64,000 bases of DNA from JBAXEO01 sp963789515. Lineage in GTDB: Bacteria; Actinomycetota; Coriobacteriia; Anaerosomatales; JAAXUF01. Location of the stretch: NCBI GenBank assembly GCA_963789515.1, contig CAWBKW010000003.1:62001-126000 (forward strand), in the 5' to 3' direction. Shown here piece after piece: positions 28,211 through 36,463 of this stretch (within the stretch, counting starts at the first letter, position 1; every line of letters starts with the position of its first letter). Both the position numbers and the translations under genes were made by a program. Under the pieces are notes generated by a model. It was not told the DNA's origin. It saw only the letters and a list, made by a program, of their open reading frames with translations, and ran no database searches.

Positions 28211-29893
28211 ATGACCGATGAGACCACACCTCCCGAGCAGTGGGATCCGGCAGGCCCGGTAGAGCCGGAAGCCCCGGTCCCGTCGGCAGAACCCCCGGCG
28301 TCCTTCGCCCCGGACGACTCCGAGCAGGCGTCGGAGGACTCGGCGCGGTCTGCCGAGCCCATGGGGGCGGACTCGCCGGCAGATGCGGAGACGCCTCCGG
28401 CCTCTCCGCAGCCCGAGGATCCGTTTGCGGCTGCCGAGCCGCAGCCGGCCGAGCCTGAGCCGGTCGCTCCTGAGCCGGTGCCGGTGGCCGCGCCACCCGC
28501 GACGTCCGCGCTCGGCCCGACGATCGCTTCGGGTTCCCGCGTCGTGGTCATGGTGTCTCGCGGCCCGTCGCCGATGCCTCCGTCGGCCTTCGTGACGGTG
28601 CCCGAGGTCGTGGGTATGGCTCAGGGCGACGCCTTGGCCAAGCTGCAGGAGTCGGGACTCCCGTCACAGGTCTTCAACGACTACAACGATCGGCTGCCCC
28701 GCGGCCAAGTGATGGGGCAGCTGCCCGACCAAGGGATGAGCGTTCCCGCGGGCGCCGAGTCGGTGCTGATGGTCTCGAGCGGCCCCGCCGCCGCGCCCAC
28801 CGTAGCGACTTCGCTTCCCAACGTCGTGGGATTCCCGGAGTCGGATGCCGTCTTCCGGATGCAGTCGGCCGGCCTCTCACCTCAGCTCGTACGGGAGTAC
28901 AGTCCCAACGTCCCCGACGGCATCGTCATCGCTCAGCTGCCCAACACGTCCTCGCTGATCGAGATGCCCAAGAGGCGTTCGCTCGCCTGGCTCTGGATCG
29001 TCCTCGCAGTGCTCGTGGTAGCCGCTCTGGCGGTCGGCGCCTACCTCTACCTGAACCGTACCGGCGTCGTTCCCGCCGTGGTCGGTCTGACGCAGGCCGA
29101 CGCGACAACCTCAATCACGGCCGCTGGATTCAAGGTCGGCAGCGTGGGCACGACGCAGACGCTGAAGGCCTCAGAAGTCGGCAAGGTCATCTCGCAGTCG
29201 CCGACCGCCAACACCGAAGCGAAGATGAACGCGGGCATCGACATCATCGTCTCCGGAGGCCAACAACTCCTCGAAGTTCCGACGGTCGTCGGCAAGACAC
29301 AGTCGGAGGCCGAGAAGGCACTCAAGGACGTCGGACTGACCGCTTCGGTCACCAAGGGCTTCAGCAGCACGGTGGTCAAGGGCGTCGTGATATCGCAGGC
29401 GCCGTCGGCCGGACAGAAGGTGCCGATCGAGACCAGCGTAGGCATCGTCGTCTCCGAGGGCGCACAGAACGTGTCCGTCCCAGGGCTCTCCGGACAGTCC
29501 CAGAGCCAAGCGACGACCACGCTCAAGTCGCTCGGGCTCGGCACGCAGGTGGTGACCAACTACAGTACGTCCGGGGTCGCAAAGGGCCAGGTTGCTGACC
29601 AGTTCCCCTCTGCAGGTACGTCCGTGCCCCCGGGCACGATCGTGGGTCTCGTGGTGTCGGGAGGTCCTATCCCATCGGGCAACTCGACCGCCACCGTGAG
29701 CGTTACCAGCGTGGTGGACAAGACCTCAAGCTCTGCTGAGACCGCGATCAAGAATCAGGGGCTCAAGCCGGTGGCCGTGCAGTGGAGTGGGACCGGCCAG
29801 CCGCCCAACCAAGTCGTCGGACAGACCCCCGACTCAGGCGCCGTCGTGCCGAAGAACTCGTCGGTCCTGATCTTCGTGTCGAACGGCAAGTAG
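28211..29893 (+). CDS. Membrane protein with PASTA domains on both sides of one helix
   Basis: The ATG at 28211 has GAGGAG upstream. About 115 acidic Pro/Glu-rich residues come first, then two PASTA-like domains (starting VTVPEVVGM and SLPNVVGF), then one membrane helix (LAWLWIVLAVLVVAALAVGAYLYL, about residues 255-282), then four more PASTA domains to the end. PASTA domains bind peptidoglycan or beta-lactams in PknB kinases and PBPs, but here there is no kinase or penicillin-binding domain. If the N-terminus is cytoplasmic, two PASTA-like domains would lie inside the cell, which is odd. The 560-residue gene is intact and followed by a terminator. Confidence 0.88.
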   Translation: MTDETTPPEQWDPAGPVEPEAPVPSAEPPASFAPDDSEQASEDSARSAEPMGADSPADAETPPASPQPEDPFAAAEPQPAEPEPVAPEPVPVAAPPATSALGPTIASGSRVVVMVSRGPSPMPPSAFVTVPEVVGMAQGDALAKLQESGLPSQVFNDYNDRLPRGQVMGQLPDQGMSVPAGAESVLMVSSGPAAAPTVATSLPNVVGFPESDAVFRMQSAGLSPQLVREYSPNVPDGIVIAQLPNTSSLIEMPKRRSLAWLWIVLAVLVVAALAVGAYLYLNRTGVVPAVVGLTQADATTSITAAGFKVGSVGTTQTLKASEVGKVISQSPTANTEAKMNAGIDIIVSGGQQLLEVPTVVGKTQSEAEKALKDVGLTASVTKGFSSTVVKGVVISQAPSAGQKVPIETSVGIVVSEGAQNVSVPGLSGQSQSQATTTLKSLGLGTQVVTNYSTSGVAKGQVADQFPSAGTSVPPGTIVGLVVSGGPIPSGNSTATVSVTSVVDKTSSSAETAIKNQGLKPVAVQWSGTGQPPNQVVGQTPDSGAVVPKNSSVLIFVSNGK

Positions 29894-29920
29894 ACATTGA
29901 GGCTGACAGGTAGCGCTTTC

Positions 29921-29948
29921 GGGGCGCGGCCCATGCGGGTCGCGCCCC
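29921..29948 (+). terminator. Terminator after the PASTA gene
   Basis: A 12-bp stem with one G:T pair (29921-29932 with 29937-29948) encloses ATGC, 27 bases after the stop. Confidence 0.75.
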
Positions 29949-29983
29949 TCCCTCGTGAAGCACCGAGTAGCGCGATCTTCTCC

Positions 29984-30013
29984 TTGACCGTCCCGCGGGC
30001 GCGCGGGTATCCT
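29984..30013 (+). promoter_or_regulatory. Sigma-70-type promoter for tRNA-Phe
   Basis: TTGACC (29984-29989) and TATCCT (30008-30013) are separated by 18 bases. The tRNA begins 18 bases after the -10 element. Confidence 0.6.
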
Positions 30014-30030
30014 CACTAGGCGTTGCGCAC

Positions 30031-30106
30031 GGCCAGGTAGCTCAGTTGGTAGAGCAGGGGACTGAAAATCCCCGTGTCGGCGGTTCAAGTCCGTCTCTGG
30101 CCACCA
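30031..30106 (+). tRNA. tRNA-Phe (anticodon GAA), CCA encoded
   Basis: The acceptor stem GGCCAGG pairs with TCTGGCC, the D arm is GCTCAGTTGGTAGAGC, and the anticodon stem GGGGA pairs with TCCCC around a CTGAAAA loop with GAA at 30064-30066. The T loop is TTCAAGT. The CCA end (30104-30106) is encoded in the DNA. Confidence 0.95.
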
Positions 30107-30115
30107 GAGAATCCG

Positions 30116-30147
30116 AAGAAAGCCTCGCCTTCCGGCGGGGCTTTCTT
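30116..30147 (+). terminator. Terminator after tRNA-Phe
   Basis: A 14-bp stem with one wobble pair encloses TTCC, ten bases after the CCA end. The descending arm finishes in CTTTCTT, the closest to a T-rich tail seen in this window. Confidence 0.85.
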
Positions 30148-30320
30148 GCTGTCCGGGCTGCAACCTCAGCTTCTGCACCCGTCTGCCGTTCGTGACTCGG
30201 CCACGGCACCCTGCCAGCCTGTGCGCCATTCTTCTGACGGCCCGAGTCAGGACCCCACTCGAGACTGCGCAGTGTCAGAATCCAAGTCACTGAAGTCGAA
30301 CTGCAGGGAGGCGTACCCAG

Positions 30321-31019
30321 ATGGCCCGGGGATCCAGCGAGCTCAAGAGCACCGGATACGAGATCTTCATCGGAATGTTGTCGCTCCTATCGATCTTCAA
30401 CCTCGTGTTGATCTACGCGTTCCTCAAGGATGGGGGGCTGCAGGACATCCTCCAGGTGATGAACGCCGTACTGAGCGGCATCTTCTTGGGGGACTTCACC
30501 TACAGAATCTTGACGGCCAGCTCGAAATCCGGCTACTTCTTCCGACAGTACGGGTGGGCCGATTTGGTCGCGAGCGTGCCGCTTCCACAGCTCAAGGTGC
30601 TCCGCGTCTTCCGGCTCTTTCGGGTCTATCGACTCATGCGCGATATCGGCCCGAAGAACATCTTCAACAGCTTGGTCAAGGATCGCGCCGGCAGCGCGCT
30701 CTACACCCTGTTGATGGCGGGCATTCTCGTACTGCAGTTCGGCAGCCTGGCGATGCTCCGCATCGAGCAGTACGCGACCGGCGCCAACATCACGAGCGCA
30801 TCCGACGCGCTGTGGTACACGATCGTCACGATCTCGACGGTCGGCTACGGCGACCAGTACCCCGTCACGAACGCCGGTCGGGAGGTGGGTGCTCTCATCA
30901 TCGTGGTCGGCGTCGGCATCTTCGGCACCTTCACCGGCTACCTTGCGAACTTCTTCCTCTCCCCGACGAGTCAAGAGACGGCCTCTGCGCAGGGAGCCGT
31001 CGATCCGCAGCCAAGCTAG
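30321..31019 (+). CDS. Voltage-gated-type potassium channel
   Basis: The 232-residue protein has six membrane segments with an Arg-rich S4 (LKVLRVFRLFRVYRLMRD) and the K+ selectivity filter TVGYGDQYP near residue 173. There is no cytoplasmic RCK or nucleotide-binding domain, so it is a compact Kv-like channel. It would set membrane potential or move K+. The gene is intact. The aquaporin gene follows on the same strand after about 190 bases. Confidence 0.9.
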   Translation: MARGSSELKSTGYEIFIGMLSLLSIFNLVLIYAFLKDGGLQDILQVMNAVLSGIFLGDFTYRILTASSKSGYFFRQYGWADLVASVPLPQLKVLRVFRLFRVYRLMRDIGPKNIFNSLVKDRAGSALYTLLMAGILVLQFGSLAMLRIEQYATGANITSASDALWYTIVTISTVGYGDQYPVTNAGREVGALIIVVGVGIFGTFTGYLANFFLSPTSQETASAQGAVDPQPS

Positions 31020-31206
31020 CCGGTCGCATGTCTCCATAACTCGGCACAAGGCTGAGTTTGGCGACATCGGGCAGTGCAGTTTGGGCCGGGAATCCGAGAG
31101 CCGACGGAAGTTCGCGCTCGAGGATTCCATCACTCGGACGAGTCCGATACCATCGGGACCAAGGCGCTCGCCCAGTCGGCTACGATGCGTCACATGAGGG
31201 GGAAGC

Positions 31207-31929
31207 ATGATGGTCAGGAAGCTGGGCGCCGAGTTCATCGGCACGTTCATCTTGGTCTTCGCCGGGTGCGGCACGGCTGTCCTCGCGGCGGGTGGCGACG
31301 AGAAGAACATCGGTGTCGGCTGGCTCGGCGTGGCTATCGCGTTCGGCCTGACCGTCGTGGTCGGTGCCTATGCGCTGGCTGCAATCTCAGGTGCTCACTT
31401 CAACCCCGCGGTTACGCTGGGTCTTTGGGCCGGCAGGCGGTTCGAGGCGAAGGGGATTCTCCCCTATATCGCAGTACAGGTTGTTGCTGCCATCGCTGCC
31501 GCGGGGGTGCTTCTGCTCATAGCGCGCGAGCGCCCGGGCTTCTCGCTCGACGGCGGGTTCGCCTCCAACGGCTACGGCGCACACTCGCCCGGCAACTACG
31601 GGATCACAGCTGCGATACTCGTCGAGTTCGTCCTCACATTCATCTTCATCTTCGTGATCATGGGGAGTACGGACGAGCGCGCGCCAAAGGGGTTCGCCCC
31701 TCTGGCGATCGGACTGTGCCTCACCCTTGTGCACCTCGTAGGCATCCCGGTGACGAACATGTCCGTGAACCCCGCGCGGAGCATCGGCCCGGCCGTGTTC
31801 GTAGGGGGATGGGCGATCCAGCAGCTCTGGCTGTTCATCCTGGTCCCCGTCCTGGGAGGGATCGCTGCCGGTCTCGCCTACCGGTTCCTGCTTGGGGAGG
31901 GTCCGAAGGACGATTTGGGCGCCGCCTGA
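31207..31929 (+). CDS. aqpZ: Aquaporin Z-type water channel
   Basis: The 240-residue MIP-family protein has both NPA boxes, at residues 66-68 (HFNPAVTLG) and 188-190 (VNPARSIGP). The segment LVHLVGIPVTNMSVNPAR keeps the His and Arg of the selectivity filter as in E. coli AqpZ, and the Phe of AFGLT is also present, which favours water over glycerol. It lies next to a K+ channel and a cation antiporter, which suggests an osmotic-adaptation group (inference). Confidence 0.9.
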   Translation: MMVRKLGAEFIGTFILVFAGCGTAVLAAGGDEKNIGVGWLGVAIAFGLTVVVGAYALAAISGAHFNPAVTLGLWAGRRFEAKGILPYIAVQVVAAIAAAGVLLLIARERPGFSLDGGFASNGYGAHSPGNYGITAAILVEFVLTFIFIFVIMGSTDERAPKGFAPLAIGLCLTLVHLVGIPVTNMSVNPARSIGPAVFVGGWAIQQLWLFILVPVLGGIAAGLAYRFLLGEGPKDDLGAA

Positions 31930-32286
31930 TCAGGTTCCTTCCGAGAGAGGCCGAGCCGCACGGATCTGGAACCGACCCCTCCCGGTTGGCCGAGCAGGTC
32001 GCCGCCGATTCGCGAGTTGTGTCGCCCACTCACTGCAGTCGCATCCTCGTTGCTTAACATGCCTGGCGCAACGATGCATACTTGGGTACGCGGCGGCGCA
32101 TTTGTACGCTCTCGCAGGTTGAGGAATCGGGGAATCGGTCTTGGTGGTGCGATCCTCCAAAGACAAGCAACGTCCGCTCTCGCAACGTTTGGGGACGCTG
32201 CTACCGCGTAACTCCATCCGCAGGGTCGCGGTCATCTTGCAGGCACGCCGACCAGTATGGCGAGCGCTGATGACCGCGGCCTCGGA
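31930..32286. other. Intergenic region with nothing recognisable
   Basis: This 357-base gap between the convergent aquaporin and antiporter genes has no convincing reading frame, tRNA or strong hairpin. The middle part (about 32030-32180) is less G/C-biased than the flanks. Confidence 0.5.
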
Positions 32287-33501
32287 CTAGAGCCGCTCCT
32301 CGGCCTCATCATCGGTCGGACCCGCCGTCGCTGTGCGCCCACCTAGCAGTAGCTGGGCCGACGCTGGGAAGATCACCGCTGAGAGCACCCCGGCGAGCAC
32401 CAGGGCCGACCCTGTCACCGGCCGGATGCGGCCGATCTCCTCGCCGACGGTCACGGCGACCACGATGAACGACAGGTTCGTCGCCTGCAGCAGGGCGGCG
32501 GCGAGGGTTTCTCGGCGGGTGAGATGAGTGCGGTAGAGCAGTGCCGGCAAACCTCGGATGAGCAGGAGCATCACGAACAGGAGCGCGACACGACCGACCG
32601 CTGACGGCGAGTCGATCGAGGAGAGGTCGAGCTTCATGCCGCTCGTGATGAAGAACGCCGGCACGAAGAACCCGAATCCCATGGCCTCGAGCTTGCGCCG
32701 GAACGGCCTCTCGAACTTGTCGCCCCGGATGATGATTGCCAGCACGGCTCCCGCGAGGAAGGTACCCAGGATCGACTCGAAGCCGAACTGGCTCGCCACG
32801 ACCGCCGAGCCGAGCAGGATCATCACGGCGAATCGCACGCGCACCTGCGATGAGGTGTCGTCGAGGCGTGACGTCACCGCGCGGCCCGGTTCCCATTTCC
32901 ATGCCCGCGACAGTCCGGTGAGCAGCAGTACCGCGAGGACGGCGAGCACGGCCAGGCGCAGCGCCTCGACCATGGACGAGGTCCCTGCTCCTGAATAGAA
33001 CACGCCGAGCAGGGCGATGGTCGCGAACTCGGCGACGGTGGCGCCGGCCACCGTGAACCTTCCGGTGGGGGAGTCGAGCTGACCGGTGTCCCGCAGCACC
33101 GGGATGATGATGCCGACCGACGTGGCCGCAAGCGCGATCGCGATGAGGAGCGGTGTCAGAACGATGTTGGCCAGTCCCAGCGGAATCGCGAGCGCAACCG
33201 CGATCGCGAACGAGAGGATGAACCCGATCGACCCCAGCTTGAGAGGCGCACCGCGCAAGGCGCCGAGATCGATCTCCATCCCCGCGAGGAAGAGCAGGAA
33301 CGCCACGCCGATGGTGGCGATGATCGTGACGACCGGTCCGGGCCGGATCCATCCCAGCACTGCCGGGCCGAACACGTAGCCGGCCAGAAGCTCCAGGACG
33401 ATCGAGGGGATGCGCAATCTCGGGAAGAACCCCAGCGTGAAGGGGACGAGGAAGGCGATGACGGCCACGCCCAGCAGGTTGAAGAGCGAGATCTTGTCCA
33501 C
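32287..33501 (-). CDS. Kef-type cation:proton antiporter (CPA2 family)
   Basis: The GTG at 33501 follows GGGAGG and gives a first helix at once; an upstream extension would be Arg/Pro-rich and unlikely. The 404-residue protein has about 12 hydrophobic segments with the CPA2 patterns LLFLAGMEIDL, ATSVGIIIPVL and FESILGTFLAGAVLA. It lacks the C-terminal TrkA-N domain of full KefB/C proteins. It should exchange Na+ or K+ for H+. Confidence 0.88.
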   Translation of the reverse strand: MDKISLFNLLGVAVIAFLVPFTLGFFPRLRIPSIVLELLAGYVFGPAVLGWIRPGPVVTIIATIGVAFLLFLAGMEIDLGALRGAPLKLGSIGFILSFAIAVALAIPLGLANIVLTPLLIAIALAATSVGIIIPVLRDTGQLDSPTGRFTVAGATVAEFATIALLGVFYSGAGTSSMVEALRLAVLAVLAVLLLTGLSRAWKWEPGRAVTSRLDDTSSQVRVRFAVMILLGSAVVASQFGFESILGTFLAGAVLAIIIRGDKFERPFRRKLEAMGFGFFVPAFFITSGMKLDLSSIDSPSAVGRVALLFVMLLLIRGLPALLYRTHLTRRETLAAALLQATNLSFIVVAVTVGEEIGRIRPVTGSALVLAGVLSAVIFPASAQLLLGGRTATAGPTDDEAEERL

Positions 33502-33739
33502 CAGCGTGGCCCTCCCGGTGCCAGAGCGCGCCGGATCAGCGCGGGCAGGTTGGCACCAATCTACCCGAGATCGGCTCTCAGTGGGACGGATCGGTCCGCT
33601 ACGACGCCCCCTCACCAGCGTTCGGTTGCCGGCGGGCACATACTATGGTGCGGTGATTGCACAACACCGTGCGTGATAAGGTCTTTGAGGGCCGCCACGC
33701 TGCAGCGCGGTCCTTTGTCGTGCCATCCGTGGAGGCGGT

Positions 33740-34951
33740 GTGAGTCGTACGGTGCGCCAGAGTCTGAAGTTGATAGCGCCGGTACTCGTCTTTGCGGGCG
33801 TCTTCTCGGCACTGTGCCTGGGCTCTGCGTGGGCTCTGCCGGCGACGACCTCTGCCACCATCGAAGCCAAGACCGCACAGCAGAAGGCCGCCCAAGCCGA
33901 GCTCGAAGCCAAACAGCTCGAAGTCGACGCCAAAGTCGCCGAGTACATGGCCATTGGCCGTCAACTCGAGCGCACGCGCGCGGAGGTTTCGGAACTCGCC
34001 ACCCAGCTTGCGGCGGGAGAACTCAAGTTGGTCAAGGCGCGCAGCGCGCTCACCTCGCGGGCGGTGGAGATCTATCGGGCTCCCCAGATGGGGATCGTCG
34101 AGATATTCATCGGCACGAACTCGCTTCAGGATCTCTTCGCACGCGCCCGCTACCTCGCCATCATCAGCGATCACGATGCGCGGCTCATGCGCGACTACCG
34201 GCTCACGCAGTCGGAGAACCTGTTCCTGCAGCAGGGGCTGGCCGATCGCGAGACCAACCTCGCCATGCTCCAGGACCAGGCTGACGACCAGCGCAAACAG
34301 ATCTTGGCGGATATGGCCGCCCTGGAGGCGCAGACCAGGGTGCTGGGTGCCGACGTGACTCGCCTGGTGGCCGAGGCCGCCGCTCCCGCATTGCCCACAG
34401 GGGGCACCCCCAGCGGCAAGTTCCAGCGAGAGACCGTCATCTCGCAGAACAACTTCCGCGCACCGAACTCCATGAGCGCGGCCGGTATCCAGAAGTTCCT
34501 GGAGTCGCAGCCGGGCGCGCTCAAGAGCTATGTCGGTCCCGATCACAACGGGGTGCGGAAGACCGCTGCCGAGATGATCGCCGACGCGTCGGTCAACTTC
34601 AACGTCAGCCCCAAGGTCATCCTCGCGACGCTCCAGAAGGAGCAGTCGCTGCTGAGCGCGAAGAGCCCGACGCAGAGCCAGTACAACGGCGCCATGGGCG
34701 CGGGGATGCCGGACTCGGGGAAGAACAACTCGAGCATGCAGGGGTTCGGCAACCAGATCTGGTGGGGCGCCCAGAAGCAGAACAAGAACGCGCTGGACTG
34801 GCGTCAGGGTGCGTCCGAAGCGGTCGACGGCACCAAGGTGTACCCGACCAACGAGGGCACCTTCGCGCAGTACCGCTACACCCCGCATTTCTCGGGTGTG
34901 ATGTCGTTCTGGATGATCTACTGGCGCTACTTCGGCGACCCGCTCGCCTAG
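33740..34951 (+). CDS. Secreted coiled-coil protein with lysozyme-like C-terminal domain
   Basis: A GTG behind GGAGG starts a 403-residue exported protein. Residues about 40-215 form a coiled coil with a PcsB-like centre (SRAVEIYRAPQMGIVEIFIGTNSLQDLFAR). After a Pro/Gly linker comes an alpha-helical domain beginning ISQNNFRAPNSMS, with VILATLQKEQSLLS holding a candidate catalytic Glu, and later a YNGAMG...GFGNQIWWGA stretch. It resembles transglycosylase or lysozyme-like folds. It probably cuts glycan strands, but the active site is not proven. Confidence 0.72.
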   Translation: MSRTVRQSLKLIAPVLVFAGVFSALCLGSAWALPATTSATIEAKTAQQKAAQAELEAKQLEVDAKVAEYMAIGRQLERTRAEVSELATQLAAGELKLVKARSALTSRAVEIYRAPQMGIVEIFIGTNSLQDLFARARYLAIISDHDARLMRDYRLTQSENLFLQQGLADRETNLAMLQDQADDQRKQILADMAALEAQTRVLGADVTRLVAEAAAPALPTGGTPSGKFQRETVISQNNFRAPNSMSAAGIQKFLESQPGALKSYVGPDHNGVRKTAAEMIADASVNFNVSPKVILATLQKEQSLLSAKSPTQSQYNGAMGAGMPDSGKNNSSMQGFGNQIWWGAQKQNKNALDWRQGASEAVDGTKVYPTNEGTFAQYRYTPHFSGVMSFWMIYWRYFGDPLA

Positions 34952-34975
34952 GCGCCGCGCTACGTCCCTGGTCGG

Positions 34976-36463
34976 CTAGAGGTACTGCCACACGTCGTCG
35001 ACGCCGGCCTCGGCTGCCGGAATGCACTCGGCGATCGAGCACAGGGCGGCGCCGGTCTGCGTGTCCACGAGTCGCAGATCGAGAACCTCGGGCGTCTCGT
35101 TCCACCGGCCGCGGGAATCGGCGAGCAGCTTGACGCGCGGGTGCAGCAGGTCGTCGTTGTTGACGCGGTACACGACGGCCGTCGAACCGTCGTCGAGCGT
35201 GACCACGGCCCCCATGGGATAGATGCCGAGCATCGCGACCAGCTGCTTGGTGACGCCGGGGTCGTAGGCCTTCTCGCGCCCCTGCATCAGAACGGCGAGC
35301 GCCTTGTCGGGCCGGATCTCTCGGCGGAAGGGCCGGTTGGTGGTCATGGCGTCGTAGGCATCGCACACCGCGACGATCTTGGAGAAGAGGTGCTGCTCGG
35401 TGCCGCTGGAGTCGGGATAGCCCATCAGGTCGTGGCGCTGGTGGTGCTCGTAGGCGACCACCATGGGCATCTTGTCACTGATCTGCAGCCGCTTCAGGAG
35501 GTCGGCGCCTTCCTCGGAATGCTGTTTGACGAGCGCCCACTCCTCGGCGGTCAGCGGGCCGGACTTGAGGAGCACGTCCTCGGGAACGCGCACCTTGCCG
35601 ATGTCGTAGAGCAGCGCCGCCAGCCCGAGCGAGCGCAGTTCGTCCTGGTCGAGCCCGAGCGCGGTGCCCAGCGAGATCGACAGGATGCACACGTTGATCG
35701 AGTGGTTGAGGGTGTAGTCGTCGTGGCCCTTGATGGCCGTCAGGCCCAGGACGGCCGCGGGATCCTGGAGCAGGTTGTCCAGCATCGACTCCACGACGGA
35801 CTGCAGCCGTCCCACCTCGAGCACGCGCCCGAGTTTGGCCTGCGACTCGATGTCGCGCATCGCGCCCATGCCGGCGTCGTAGCTCTCGCGAGCGCGGGCC
35901 CGGACTTCGCGGTTGTGCTCGTCGTCGCCGCTGCCTTCGAGTGTGGTGGTCTCGGCGATCGTGATCCCGCGCACGTCACGGGACTGGAGGAACTCGTGGG
36001 CGGCGTCGATCCCGGTGACCCCGGAGTCGCCGAGAAGGTCGATCAGCGCCGCGCCTTCCTCGGCGGTCATCGAGGAGTAGAACGTCACGGCCGAGATCCC
36101 GTTGCCGAGCAGCTCGTCGATCAGCTTGCGGTAGGTGACGCTCTCCTCGGGGAACACCTGGTTCTCGACGAACAGGGTGCCCTTGTAGATGTTGACGGTC
36201 ACGTCCTCGAATCCGAACGTCGCCAGGGCGCGGACTGCGCTGACAAGCTCGCCGAGCGACTGCGCGACGAGCGGGTGCGTGATGGGGTAGAGGGCCGCGT
36301 TGGTGTCGGCCACAGCCAGGCTCCGGACCAGTTCCCGGGCGCGTTCGAGCTTCTCGGGCGTGGCGAACGGCGCCTGGACGGCGACGAATTTCAGCTCGGC
36401 GCCGAGTTCGTCGGGGCCGGCCAGCGGTCCCTCGTTCTCCGGGCGGTACGGGGTGTCCGTCAC
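34976..36463 (-). CDS. HD-GYP-like protein with altered HD motif
   Basis: The 495-residue protein has an N-terminal unknown domain (about 1-200) and a C-terminal HD-GYP-like domain. HD-GYP enzymes cleave cyclic di-GMP. Here the metal-binding HD pair reads YD (LLYDIGK, Tyr286-Asp287). The other ligand positions are kept: LNHSINVCIL, KQHSEEGADLL, YEHHQRHDLMGYP, and VAVCDAYDAMTTNRPFR. Loss of the HD His suggests a sensor or scaffold rather than a working hydrolase. The GTG start overlaps the upstream gene's stop by four bases (GTGA), so the two are coupled. Confidence 0.85.
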   Translation of the reverse strand: MTDTPYRPENEGPLAGPDELGAELKFVAVQAPFATPEKLERARELVRSLAVADTNAALYPITHPLVAQSLGELVSAVRALATFGFEDVTVNIYKGTLFVENQVFPEESVTYRKLIDELLGNGISAVTFYSSMTAEEGAALIDLLGDSGVTGIDAAHEFLQSRDVRGITIAETTTLEGSGDDEHNREVRARARESYDAGMGAMRDIESQAKLGRVLEVGRLQSVVESMLDNLLQDPAAVLGLTAIKGHDDYTLNHSINVCILSISLGTALGLDQDELRSLGLAALLYDIGKVRVPEDVLLKSGPLTAEEWALVKQHSEEGADLLKRLQISDKMPMVVAYEHHQRHDLMGYPDSSGTEQHLFSKIVAVCDAYDAMTTNRPFRREIRPDKALAVLMQGREKAYDPGVTKQLVAMLGIYPMGAVVTLDDGSTAVVYRVNNDDLLHPRVKLLADSRGRWNETPEVLDLRLVDTQTGAALCSIAECIPAAEAGVDDVWQYL

